This document shows positions 54,828-62,974 of a DNA stretch of 64,000 nucleotides, piece after piece. Source of the DNA: JARFQH01 sp963825595. GTDB lineage: Bacteria; Desulfobacterota; Desulfobacteria; Desulfobacterales; SG8-13. Both the position numbers and the translations under genes were made by a program. The stretch spans positions 124,001-188,000 of the forward strand of contig CAWGUE010000013.1 in NCBI GenBank assembly GCA_963825595.1, read 5' to 3'. Each line of letters opens with the position of its first letter. Position 1 is the stretch's first letter. The notes under the pieces are model-generated. The model was not told where the DNA came from. It saw only the letters and a program-made list of their open reading frames with translations, and did no database searches.

Positions 54828-55028
54828 ATGGCCAGTGGAGTCGTTAAGTGGTTTAATGATCGCAAAGGTTTCGGGTTCATTGAGCAGGAAGACGGACCGG
54901 ATGTTTTTGTTCATCATTCAGGAATAAATTCTTCCGGTTTCAAATCCCTCAATGAAGGCGACCAGGTTACGTTCGACATAGAGCAGGGACAAAAAGGTCC
55001 TGCCGCTGTCAATGTGACGGTCGTGTAG
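54828..55028 (+). CDS. Cold-shock protein (CspA family)
   Basis: A complete 66-residue cold-shock domain: SGVVKWFNDRKGFGFIEQ and DVFVHHSGI carry the RNP1 and RNP2 nucleic-acid-binding motifs, ending in GPAAVNVTVV. It binds single-stranded RNA and DNA as a chaperone. Ribosome site AAAGGAGGAGG just upstream, and a structured leader with anti-Shine-Dalgarno potential. A clear terminator follows. Near-identical to typical proteobacterial Csp. Confidence 0.97.
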   Translation: MASGVVKWFNDRKGFGFIEQEDGPDVFVHHSGINSSGFKSLNEGDQVTFDIEQGQKGPAAVNVTVV

Positions 55029-55044
55029 GTTTCTAATTTTGAAT

Positions 55045-55088
55045 CGAAAAAGGCATTTCTTCTCAAAATGAGGAAATGCCTTTTTTAT
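55045..55088 (+). terminator. Terminator of the cold-shock gene
   Basis: AAAAAGGCATTTC pairs with GAAATGCCTTTTTT; the long stem and T-run are textbook. Confidence 0.9.
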
Positions 55089-55293
55089 TAAGGTCGCTAA
55101 CCCGCTTATTTCATAAGTCACATCCGACCCACGCTTGAATTTTTTTCGGAATTCTTCCTGATATAGGAAAGGCCAAAGCGACGCCTGCATTCTAACAGCA
55201 ATATACAATTTATTAATCTGATAATATTATAAATTTAATCTATTTTGAATACGATCATGCAACATTCGGAATAACCGGTCGAAAGGACAATTT

Positions 55294-55575
55294 ATGAACA
55301 TTTATGTCGGTAACTTACCATACAGTATCACGGACGATAGTCTGCGGGAAATGTTTGCCGCGTTTGGTGAAATTGAGAGCGCTAAAGTAATCATGGATCG
55401 ATTTACCAACAAGCCAAAGGGGTTCGGCTTTGTTGAAATGCCGAACAATTCGGAAGCGGACCTCGCAATAAAAGATTTAAACGGCAAACTGATAGACGGT
55501 CGTAACATCAAGGTTAATCCGGCAAACCCGGGCGGAAAACGCTCCAAACAGTCATTTCGCAGAAAAAGATACTAA
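55294..55575 (+). CDS. RRM-domain RNA-binding protein
   Basis: A 93-residue single-RRM protein of the cyanobacterial/proteobacterial Rbp type. RNP2 IYVGNLPY is at residues 3-10 and RNP1 KGFGFVEM at about 42-49. The basic glycine-poor tail (GGKRSKQSFRRKRY) resembles the shorter family members. Bacterial RRM proteins often rise in cold, which fits the csp neighbour 300 bases upstream. GAAAGGAC precedes the ATG. Confidence 0.93.
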   Translation: MNIYVGNLPYSITDDSLREMFAAFGEIESAKVIMDRFTNKPKGFGFVEMPNNSEADLAIKDLNGKLIDGRNIKVNPANPGGKRSKQSFRRKRY

Positions 55576-55793
55576 CCCCGTTCCTCCTTCCAGGCATCCT
55601 AACGCTTCCAGAGCCCCGGGTTGACGCAGCACCGAGATCTACAGGAAACGCTATCCTTATGGAATTCAAACCCTCAAAACGGAGAATGCCGGTTTGAATC
55701 CGCTCTTTTGCCCTGATGAGCACCCGTGATTCAGCGGGATAAGGGAATCGATTCTCATTTGCACCTAATCGAGGTTACAGATTGGAGCGCAAC

Positions 55794-56090
55794 ATGGCCA
55801 TCGGAGTCGTAATAAAACGGATTGCAAAGCAGGGAACGAACGCGAAGGTCTTTCTGCCGCATATTGTCGAAATAAGAGCCCTTGCAGTGAGACAGCCCGG
55901 ATACCTTTCGGGCGAAACATTCTTTAATCTGGACCGCCCGGAAGAGTGCATTGTCATCAGCAAGTGGACCAAGATAGAACATTGGCAGAAATGGGAAAAA
56001 GATCCGCGGCGGCTGGAGCTGAATGACAACATGGAGAAACATCTGGGTGCCACAACAGAGTACAATATCTATGGTATCGGGCTCTGGTAG
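55794..56090 (+). CDS. Antibiotic biosynthesis monooxygenase (ABM) family protein
   Basis: A 98-residue ferredoxin-like-fold protein. The pattern of GYLSGETFFNLDRPEECIVISKWTKIEHWQKWEKDP matches the ABM/YgiN type (beta strand with W and the E-x-x-x-W-x-x-W ending). Such proteins act as cofactor-free oxygenases or as small-molecule handlers in heme or quinone metabolism. The ATG with GGAG upstream was preferred to a TTG four codons earlier. No linked pathway. Confidence 0.8.
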   Translation: MAIGVVIKRIAKQGTNAKVFLPHIVEIRALAVRQPGYLSGETFFNLDRPEECIVISKWTKIEHWQKWEKDPRRLELNDNMEKHLGATTEYNIYGIGLW

Positions 56091-56141
56091 TCATTCACCA
56101 GAGAAGATAACAGCTCCCAGAGGGATCAATAGCCGCGCAGG

Positions 56142-56591
56142 TTACTTTCGATAGGGAATCACCAGCACCGGGCAAGGAGAGTTGTTAATGACGTGTTCGG
56201 TTATGGTGCCGGTGACAAAATCCCTAATATTATCTCTGCCGTCCGTACACATCACGATGAGATCCACATCCTCTTCAGTAGTGACCTCGATAATGGTCTC
56301 CGCCGGCGTGCCCTTGCGCAGCAAATACATCAGCTCGATGTCGTCCGCATGTAGGTCGTGAATGACGGCTTTCATTTCCGCCCTCGAATCAACGGCAATC
56401 TGTCGATATTTTTCTTTCACCTTCGCGACGCTGACCCTCAGCATTTCGCGCTCGTGTTCATCCATGAACTCCTTATGGACGTTGAGCATCGTAATCCGGG
56501 AATTGAACTGATGGGCAATCTGAACGGCTTTCTTGAGAGAGATGTGAGCGCGCTCCTTCAGGTCCGTCGGGCATAGAATATGGCGAAACAT
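56142..56591 (-). CDS. Universal stress protein (UspA family)
   Basis: A 149-residue Usp: N-terminal HILCPTDLKERAHISLKKAVQIA and C-terminal nucleotide-binding DLIVMCTDGRDN with the following GTITEHVINNSPCPVLVI. The ATP-binding G-x2-G-x9-G-(S/T) signature is only partly matched (TGTITEHVI), so it may bind a different nucleotide or none. Cytoplasmic stress-response regulator. Two-base gap to the next stretch, no partner gene. Confidence 0.9.
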   Translation of the reverse strand: MFRHILCPTDLKERAHISLKKAVQIAHQFNSRITMLNVHKEFMDEHEREMLRVSVAKVKEKYRQIAVDSRAEMKAVIHDLHADDIELMYLLRKGTPAETIIEVTTEEDVDLIVMCTDGRDNIRDFVTGTITEHVINNSPCPVLVIPYRK

Positions 56592-56871
56592 GTCGCTTTT
56601 CCCTTCGTTGATTTGTTGACACTATTGTTTACCTGACCAGCGGTATCAGGTCAATCCCCCTTAGGCAAGCAAATTTCCGGTAACCCGTATAAATCGGTTT
56701 CGCAGGTTGTCTGCCCTTACTCTTCTGGTTTGCCAAGACGTAATTTCAAAACCCCACCTAACATCCCAATCCGCCTTTGGAGGGCTTGTCCACCCGCCTG
56801 AGGCGGGTAAACCTCTGGCGGATTTATCGGCCTTCGGAGGATCGGGCGGAAATACTTTTTTGAGATGGTTT
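56592..56871. other. Intergenic region containing a dispersed repeat
   Basis: Contains module A copy 2 at 56793-56876, which runs into the 3' end of the mgtE gene. Confidence 0.45.
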
Positions 56872-56876
56872 CTACA
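56793..56876. repeat. Dispersed repeat, module A (copy 2, opposite orientation)
   Basis: Matches the reverse complement of 20110-20208, sharing the CCCGCCTGAGGCGGG palindrome, GTAAACCTCTGG, GATCGGGCGG and GAGATGG-TTCT blocks. The copies lie 36 kb apart and in opposite orientation. Confidence 0.6.
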
Positions 56877-58236
56877 TGCCTCCGAGTTTTGGCAGAACCG
56901 CTGCGGCGAAACTCAAAACAAAAAAGAAGCCGCACATGTCGGTGACCGTTGTCAGCAGCGGGCTGGAAACCAGGGCCGGATCCAGTTTCAACCGCTTGAG
57001 CACCAGGGGCAGCATACCGCCGAGGGCTACGGAAACCAGCGTGTTGGCCGCCAAGGCACCGCCGACGACAGCTCCAAGCCACGGGTTTCCCTTCCAGGTA
57101 TAGGCGACGCCGCCAAGCAGCAAACCAAGCACCAGACCGTTGATGATGCCGACCCTGGTTTCCTTTGCCAGCACCCAGAGCAGTTCGCCCGGCCGGACGA
57201 GGCCAAGGGAGAGCTCACGCATGGAAACCGCCACGGCCTGGTTGCCCGAGCAGCCGCTCATGTCGCTGACCATGGGCAGAAAAACCGCCAGGGTAATGAC
57301 TGCGGCGAGGGTATCCTGATACAGGGCAATGACGCTTGCGGCGATGATATTGAGAACAATATTCATGCTCAGCCAGGACAGGCGGCGTCCGGAGCGGGAG
57401 AGCAAGGGCATGGTCCGGAACTCCTCACCGCCAATGATACCGCTCAGCCGCAGAAACGTTTTTGTCTTGCGCTTGTTGACCGCCTCTTCGATAGCGCTCG
57501 GCAGCACGACACCGACCAGTCGCCGCCCATCGTCCACCACCGGCACGCCGAACAGATGGTGTTCCTCGAAAAACTCCTGAAGCTCTCGAAGCGAAGCCTT
57601 GTCCGAAACACTGAGAGGCGAAGGGAGCATGACCTGGGAGAGCCGGGTGTCCCGTGCCGGAAATAGCAGGTGGTGCATCCTCAGCACGCCGGCCAGCTTC
57701 TCTTCGCGGTCAACAACATAAAAATACTGAACATGGTAATCAACGTATTGAGTGCGATGGGCCTGCAGGTCATCGAGTACGTCCTGGATCGTATTGTCGA
57801 TTTTATAGACAAGGAACTCGGAAATCATGAGTCCCCCGGCGCAGCCCGGGTCGTACGCCAACAACATTCTCGCTTCTTCGGCGTCTTTACGGTCCATTTC
57901 CGCCAGTATTGCCTGACTAGCCTCCTCATCCATTTCGCCCAGCACATCGGCAAGATGATCGCTGGTCAGCTCCCCCATAATCGCCGCCGCCTGTGCCGAT
58001 GGCATATCCTCCACCAGATCCGCGGCTTGGGCTTCGGGGATATCCTCGATCACGTCGGCGGCCTCTTCGGGGCCGAGAATGCTGAGCAGACGGTGCTGTT
58101 CTTCCTCTGTCAGTCGAGAGATGGCCCTCGCCGTCTCCGACGGGCTGAGAGTATCTATGAATTTTGTCAACTCAACGCCGTTTTCCGCCGCGATCAGACC
58201 ACTGAGCGCTTCCCAAGGGAGAGTTACATCACTCAT
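56872..58236 (-). CDS. mgtE: Magnesium transporter MgtE
   Basis: A 454-residue MgtE. The N domain (about 1-130) has the regular EEA-x-D helical repeats (AAADVIEDIPEAQAADLVEDMPSAQAA), the CBS pair (about 135-255) includes SQVMLPSPLSVS, and five membrane segments end the protein (about 285-454) with GCSGNQAVAVSMRE, the signature near the ion pathway. It is a Mg2+-gated channel that closes when cytoplasmic Mg2+ is high. Expressed singly. Confidence 0.95.
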   Translation of the reverse strand: MSDVTLPWEALSGLIAAENGVELTKFIDTLSPSETARAISRLTEEEQHRLLSILGPEEAADVIEDIPEAQAADLVEDMPSAQAAAIMGELTSDHLADVLGEMDEEASQAILAEMDRKDAEEARMLLAYDPGCAGGLMISEFLVYKIDNTIQDVLDDLQAHRTQYVDYHVQYFYVVDREEKLAGVLRMHHLLFPARDTRLSQVMLPSPLSVSDKASLRELQEFFEEHHLFGVPVVDDGRRLVGVVLPSAIEEAVNKRKTKTFLRLSGIIGGEEFRTMPLLSRSGRRLSWLSMNIVLNIIAASVIALYQDTLAAVITLAVFLPMVSDMSGCSGNQAVAVSMRELSLGLVRPGELLWVLAKETRVGIINGLVLGLLLGGVAYTWKGNPWLGAVVGGALAANTLVSVALGGMLPLVLKRLKLDPALVSSPLLTTVTDMCGFFFVLSFAAAVLPKLGGM

Positions 58237-58355
58237 CGATATCCTCCTGTAGCGTACGATTCTCGATATGATAATTGGCGCACCGTTGTCTAAAAAATAC
58301 GACAGAACAGGCTAACGACATTTATCGTAACGTTTGTCTAAACTATAAAAAATAT

Positions 58356-59198
58356 TCATCTTTTGATTCTACCGAATCGAGGCATGAACATACCGGTTCG
58401 CTCTCTGTAGCCGGCAAATTCGGCAAATGCCAGGTCCAATTTGCGTTCTTCAATACGCGCCCTGAATACCTGCCCTGCCAGAAAAAGCAGGTAGAGCAGA
58501 ACCGTTGCAACGTTCAGGCGCAATAGCATGCTTCCGAAAAACATAATTATATGACCACTGTATAGCGGGTGGCGCACAAAGCGATAGACTCCGTGTGTGA
58601 TCAACGTGCGGGCTTCGCTCATAATGGTAAACGCTCGACGCAGGGTAATCAGACTTATGAGATTGATCATTCCTCCGAAGATGAGTAAGCTCATTATGAT
58701 CAAGTAGAACGACAAGTGTTGGGTTGATGAAAAAGGGAGCCAGTTCGGCAAGCTGTACGGCTTTAAAAAAATTAGGACAGGGATTCCCGCCACCAGCAGT
58801 GGAAAACCGACCTCAAGAAAGCCTCTTGCAATGCTGACAACTCTGGCCCGGCTGGCGTAAGAAGCGATGTAACCAAAATAAATGGCGGTTTCAATGATCC
58901 AGACTGTTAGTTTGACACCCCAGAGAAGTCGAACATCACCCATACTATATAATGGTGTGCCGGCAGTGGTCATAATAGCGCTGTAGAAGTGGTAAGCATC
59001 CGGGAAGCGTTGGGGAAAACGGTCGAAATGATAGAAGCGCAACCCAAGAATGGCAGCGATGATGGTCAGCGCTGTCAATCTGCTGATCAGCTCCCGTTGG
59101 GGCCAGCAGGCTGGATTAAAAATCACCCATTGGTCAACCTTGGTGTACCATCTTGAGGCATGCTTCCGGCGGGGCCTATAGTTTGTTTGTTTTTTCAT
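58356..59198 (-). CDS. PEMT/isoprenylcysteine methyltransferase-like membrane protein
   Basis: A membrane protein of about 280 residues with six or so hydrophobic segments. The C-terminal block LITHGVYRFVRHPLYSGHIIMFFGSMLL, followed by RIEERKLDLAFAEFAGYRERTGMFMPRFG, is the SAM-binding signature of the PEMT/ICMT/NnrU-like family. It methylates a small hydrophobic or thiol substrate in the membrane; the natural substrate is unknown. Start ambiguous between TTG 59210 and ATG 59198. It is convergent to nothing and separate from mgtE. Confidence 0.82.
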   Translation of the reverse strand: MKKQTNYRPRRKHASRWYTKVDQWVIFNPACWPQRELISRLTALTIIAAILGLRFYHFDRFPQRFPDAYHFYSAIMTTAGTPLYSMGDVRLLWGVKLTVWIIETAIYFGYIASYASRARVVSIARGFLEVGFPLLVAGIPVLIFLKPYSLPNWLPFSSTQHLSFYLIIMSLLIFGGMINLISLITLRRAFTIMSEARTLITHGVYRFVRHPLYSGHIIMFFGSMLLRLNVATVLLYLLFLAGQVFRARIEERKLDLAFAEFAGYRERTGMFMPRFGRIKR

Positions 59199-59472
59199 GA
59201 TTTTATTCAAAATAGGTCAAACGATCAATCCATTATCGAAAAAACGCTATCATTTACTGTAATCTTGTTCCATTTAAAGAATGAGGAAAGTGACTGAGCT
59301 GTCGTTGAGTATACTGATTATCATAAAAAAATCATCGGTCAAATTTCTTTGATATAATCAGACGGCATCGTTATCGGCGGTGTCACCCTTGAAAATGTGG
59401 ACATAAACGGATCGTTTTATAAGATGAGAGCTGGATTTTAACTTCCAAACAAGACCAAAGGGGTGGACCAAA

Positions 59473-59766
59473 ATGGCAAAGTATATTTCTCTGGTGAAAT
59501 ACACCGCAAAAGGGATCGAAGAAATTAAGGAAAGTCCCAATCGATTAAATGCCTTCAGGCAGGTTTGTGATTTGATCGGGGCCAAATTGGAATCGTTTTA
59601 CCTGACCATGGGGCGCTATGATGTCGTATTGATTATCGATGCACCGGACAGGGAAACGGTCGCCAAAGTATTACTCGAAACCACCTCTAAAGGCGCCTTC
59701 ACGACCGAAACATCTCCGGCGTTCACTGAGGAAGAATATCAGAGAATCGTTGCCGAATTGCCATAG
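59473..59766 (+). CDS. GYD-domain protein
   Basis: A 97-residue ferredoxin-like-fold protein of the GYD family: KYISLVKYTAKGIEEIKESPNRL, the GRYDVVLIIDAPD strand that names the family, and a C-terminal GAFTTETSPAF strand. The molecular role is unknown. It is expressed by itself from a short upstream region, with GGGGTGGACC near the ATG. Confidence 0.85.
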   Translation: MAKYISLVKYTAKGIEEIKESPNRLNAFRQVCDLIGAKLESFYLTMGRYDVVLIIDAPDRETVAKVLLETTSKGAFTTETSPAFTEEEYQRIVAELP

Positions 59767-59886
59767 TCCGAAACTTCCTGACATCATTCTAAAGGTTTTA
59801 AAAAGTAATCGTATCCGGGAAGATATTCGAGCCCTCGGAGCTTTGTCATGCGTTCGTAAACCGCGAGAATACCCCGGTCTATGAAT

Positions 59887-60753
59887 TTACATGGCGATAC
59901 TTTCGATCTTTTCGATTTCCGCATCCGTCAGATCAAAATCGTACACCGCCAGATCCTCTTTCATATGATCTTGGCTCGTGGTTCCCGTCAAAGGAATCAT
60001 TCCGATCTGCTGTGCAAATCGAAACACGACGGGTGCAATAGAATATCCCACGCGCCTTGCAACCGCATGGATCTCGCGTTGATTCAAGACCGCCGAGTTC
60101 GCCGTGAGAAGTGAAAAGCCCTGGTAGATAATGTCGTTTGCGCGGCACAACCGTCGAATCTCGGCATCCCATCCGGTCCTTGCAAAGCAACGGTTTTGAA
60201 CAAATGCCGGTTTGACTTCCGACTTTTCGATCAGGAGCCGTAATTGGTCCGCGCCGATATTGGAAACACCGATCAGCTTTACGGAGTCGGCTTTATGCAA
60301 ATCCTCCATGGCCCGCCACACTTCCCAATCCGATCGCGTGAGGCCACGGCCGGAAGCCGGGCCGTGAAGAATGTAGGAATCCAGATAGGATGTATCGAAA
60401 TGACACAGGGAACTTTCGAATGATTGCCGAACCTGGGACCCAAAGTCCGCATTCGGGTCGTAGGGCAACCGGTGGTCCTGGCCGGCGGCATAGGTAAATT
60501 TCGACTGCAGGAATAGGTCGCTGCGCATCAGTTTCCCTTCGCCGAGAACTTTTTTGACCGCCTCACCCGCACCGGCTTCGTGATAGTGGCGGCGCTGATT
60601 CGCCGTATCGATTCCCCTGAAGCCGGACGTAACTGCCATTTGAACCAGGGATTCGGTGCGCTGTTCTTTCCACGCCGTTCCGTAAATAAACGTGGGTATC
60701 GAGAGTCCTCTGTGTTCGATCTGACGACTGACCGCGTGTGACGTGTTCGGCAT
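59887..60753 (-). CDS. Aldo/keto reductase
   Basis: A 288-residue AKR TIM-barrel. The catalytic tetrad is traced as D of GFRGIDTANQ, Y/H of the RHYHEAGAGEA segment, K of LFLQSKFTY and H of SYILHGP; NADPH-binding is at RFAQQIGMIPLTGTTSQDHMKEDL. The tyrosine position reads QRRHYHE against the usual DTAxxYxNE, a small departure. It reduces carbonyls. GAGGAATAAA precedes the chosen ATG; a longer start is possible. Confidence 0.88.
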   Translation of the reverse strand: MPNTSHAVSRQIEHRGLSIPTFIYGTAWKEQRTESLVQMAVTSGFRGIDTANQRRHYHEAGAGEAVKKVLGEGKLMRSDLFLQSKFTYAAGQDHRLPYDPNADFGSQVRQSFESSLCHFDTSYLDSYILHGPASGRGLTRSDWEVWRAMEDLHKADSVKLIGVSNIGADQLRLLIEKSEVKPAFVQNRCFARTGWDAEIRRLCRANDIIYQGFSLLTANSAVLNQREIHAVARRVGYSIAPVVFRFAQQIGMIPLTGTTSQDHMKEDLAVYDFDLTDAEIEKIESIAM

Positions 60754-60803
60754 TTTATTCCTCACCCGTATCGAATGATTCAAGCCAAGTGGCGTTTCTT
60801 TCT

Positions 60804-60904
60804 ACCCAATTTGAGCGTTTCATATTTTCGAAAGTAAAATTGACAGAACTCTAAGGAATTCTTCCAATTTGACATTTCGAAAATATGAAACGCTCAAATT
60901 GGGT
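60804..60904. repeat. 101-bp fold-back element with perfect 30-bp arms
   Basis: The left arm (60804-60833) starting ACCCAATTTGAGCG is the exact reverse complement of the right arm (60875-60904). The 41-base centre continues as imperfect arms around GAATTC. It sits between the aldo/keto reductase start and the SDR stop, both minus strand. The size is unlike an ordinary terminator and no T-run is obvious. Confidence 0.7.
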
Positions 60905-60923
60905 TCTAATTGCTTTTGTTCAC

Positions 60924-61658
60924 CTACCAGGCGATCGGCTGTTTTTCGCGGAAAAAGCGGCCGGTTGGGCCGTCATCCGGAAGCGTGGCCAGCCAAACAG
61001 GGGTTTCCGCGCCTTGCGCCGGAGATATCGGCGCCTGATCGCCGCCCATATCAGTTCGAACCCATCCGGGGCATGCTGAATTGACCAGGATATTGGTCCC
61101 GTGCAATTCTTTTGCGAGCAAAGCTGTCAGGCCGTTCAGTACCGTCTTAGACAACCGGTATGCCGGTGATAAAATGCCGGCATAATCCGACTTGGGATCG
61201 GCCATTTCTGTCAGTGAGCCCAATGTGCTGGCCATATTGACGATGCGGCCATAGCTGTTGCTTTTCATCAGAGGGACACACGCCTGTGATATCAACAAGG
61301 GTCCGAAAGCGTTGGTTATCAGAGTGTTTTTCAGCGTGGTTAAATCGAGGTCGAGGATGTTTGTCTGGGGATCGACGAGGATGCCGGCGTTATTGACCAG
61401 AATGTCCAATCGCTCGAATTTTTCAGCAATATGCGCTGTCGCAGTTTGTATCGTCTCGGTATCCGCTACATCGACCTTGATATAATGCGCTTTGCTGCCA
61501 CTGGCTCTGATTTTATCTTGCGCCTCGATACCCTTGTTTTCATCGCGTGCACCGATGAGAACAGTTATTCCTCTCTTCGCCAGCTGGCTTGCAATCTCGA
61601 ATCCGATGCCTTTGTTTGCGCCGGTGATCAGAGCAATCCTTCCGGGTTCGTTCTTCAT
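60924..61658 (-). CDS. Short-chain dehydrogenase/reductase (carbonyl reductase-like)
   Basis: A 244-residue classical SDR: TGANKGIG cofactor loop at about 13-20, ADTETIQ, DILVNNAGIL, catalytic S in MASTLG, Y-x3-K as AYRLSK, and CPGWVRTDMGG. The layout and the short loop resemble CBR1/carbonyl reductases using NADPH. Followed by the fold-back element and the aldo/keto reductase on the same strand; together they may form a detoxifying pair. Confidence 0.92.
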   Translation of the reverse strand: MKNEPGRIALITGANKGIGFEIASQLAKRGITVLIGARDENKGIEAQDKIRASGSKAHYIKVDVADTETIQTATAHIAEKFERLDILVNNAGILVDPQTNILDLDLTTLKNTLITNAFGPLLISQACVPLMKSNSYGRIVNMASTLGSLTEMADPKSDYAGILSPAYRLSKTVLNGLTALLAKELHGTNILVNSACPGWVRTDMGGDQAPISPAQGAETPVWLATLPDDGPTGRFFREKQPIAW

Positions 61659-61876
61659 ATTCTTCTCCTCGCAGATTGAATTGAACTTATCGCTGCTCGC
61701 CGGATTGCGACAGCTCCGTAACTATTAATTCCATGAGAAAAAAGGTAAGCCGATGCGCTTAAAAGTCAACTATCCCGCACATTTCATGATTCAATACGTA
61801 TTTTCGAAATTATTAAAAAATAACAGTAGATTAGCTTGCTTTATTCTGGATATGGATTAGTATAGCTAACGACAAA

Positions 61877-61983
61877 GTCCTGCTTAATTCACAGGACGGT
61901 TTTTTCTGAAGGAACAATCCATTGGTCAAAGTGGCATCCTCCAGTTTGCGACCATGAAAGTATCAGGAAAGGAGGATGTTATC
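61877..61983 (+). promoter_or_regulatory. Second copy of the cold-shock leader
   Basis: Matches the csp leader from the hairpin to the ribosome site. Shared blocks include TGTAGGAAAAATCC against TGAAGGAACAATCC and an identical GTGGCATCCTCCAG. The 5' hairpin is kept with changed bases (GTCCTG with CAGGAC here, CCTGCC with GGCAGG there). CATCCTCC (61935-61942) is perfectly complementary to GGAGGATG (61971-61978). Confidence 0.7.
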
Positions 61984-62019
61984 ATGCTAATGGAACTGTT
62001 AAGAGGAATATCTAAATGA
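61984..62019 (+). CDS. 11-codon leader ORF, vestige of a cold-shock gene
   Basis: Reads MLMELLRGISK and stops. At the DNA level ATGctaaTGGAactGTTAAG aligns with the first codons of the csp gene (ATGgccagTGGAgtcGTTAAG), with small deletions that destroy the frame. The stop overlaps the next ATG (ATGA), so its translation may be coupled to the GAF-like gene. It is a fossil of a csp ORF kept as a short leader peptide. Confidence 0.5.
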   Translation: MLMELLRGISK

Positions 62020-62672
62020 CCAAAAAACCGACCTATGAGGAATTTGAACACAAAGTCAATCAGTTAGAGCGTGAGGTCCTGGAATATGTGTCTAAGGAAA
62101 AGGAGTTCAGCGCAAAACAAAAATTGGTTGAACACAGCCACATGAGACGCACAATAAGCCTGATGAGGATTAACGATGAACTGAACAGAGAGATTAAAGA
62201 TTTGAAACGTGCTGGTAAAGAAGAACTAGAGCTTGTTTCAAATAAGAATAGAGAACGTATTAAAGAACTAAATTGTCTCTATGACATTTCAAGTCTCAAG
62301 GCTGGCACGAACTTTTCCTTGGATCATATCCTCCAAGCAGTTGTCGATTTCATTCCTCCGGCAATTCAATTCCCTGAAATTACTTGCGCTCGTATTTTGC
62401 TTGATCGTTATGAATTTAAAACAAAAAATTTTAAAAACACAAAATGGAAACTATCGCAAGAAATCAAGGTGTATAACGAACGAATTGGCGCTCTGGAAGT
62501 GTGTTATCTCGAAGTAAAACCCGAACTGGAAGACAGGCAATTCCTTGGGGAGTCAAAAAAGTTAATTATCGCTATTGCTGAGATCATAGCCCAAATTGTC
62601 GAGCGCGAGTGGGCGGAAATCGAAATAAGAAAAGGCCGGGCCAAGATTGAAGAACTCATCAAACAATATTAA
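62016..62672 (+). CDS. Coiled-coil/GAF-like sensor fragment protein
   Basis: A 218-residue protein. Residues 1-85 are charged coiled coil (KPTYEEFEHKVNQLEREVLEYVSKEKEFSAKQ...). Residues about 90-205 match the GAF-type input domain seen in Desulfobacterales sensors: LYDISSLKAGTNFSLDHILQAVVDFIPPAIQFPEITCARI, YNERIGALEVCYLEVKPELEDRQFLGESKKLI. The kinase or cyclase that usually follows is absent; it ends with EIEIRKGRAKIEELIKQY. It may be a stand-alone sensor or a truncated one. It is under a copied cold-shock leader and an ATGA-coupled 11-codon ORF. Confidence 0.7.
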   Translation: MTKKPTYEEFEHKVNQLEREVLEYVSKEKEFSAKQKLVEHSHMRRTISLMRINDELNREIKDLKRAGKEELELVSNKNRERIKELNCLYDISSLKAGTNFSLDHILQAVVDFIPPAIQFPEITCARILLDRYEFKTKNFKNTKWKLSQEIKVYNERIGALEVCYLEVKPELEDRQFLGESKKLIIAIAEIIAQIVEREWAEIEIRKGRAKIEELIKQY

Positions 62673-62974
62673 AGCGTTTTCATATACATGCGCAGAAGTG
62701 GATTCAAAGCCCCATCTTAAAGGCCCGGGCTGTGTTGCAGACCTGCACTGGCAGGGTCGCAGGGCCCTTGCCTGCGCCCCTGCGGACATATCATTGAATA
62801 TGCTACGCTTTATTATGGGCCAGCGCATTGCCCTCAATCCTGATCTGAGGTTTTGATACCACTTCTGACAGTGCAAAAAGGAATCATCGGAAAACCGAAA
62901 TCAAGAATGGTGAAGGGCGGGAAGACTTTCCGGCCATCGCTGGTAAGGGTGAAGAGAATCGAGGAGGGCATTCG
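62673..62974. other. Intergenic region containing repeat module B
   Basis: Contains the repeat at 62750-62801; the rest is unremarkable. Confidence 0.4.
62750..62801. repeat. Dispersed repeat, module B (copy 2)
   Basis: Matches 20239-20290 in the same orientation (GGCAG, CGCAGGG, CCCTT, TGCGCC, CTGCGGACATA). Confidence 0.55.
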
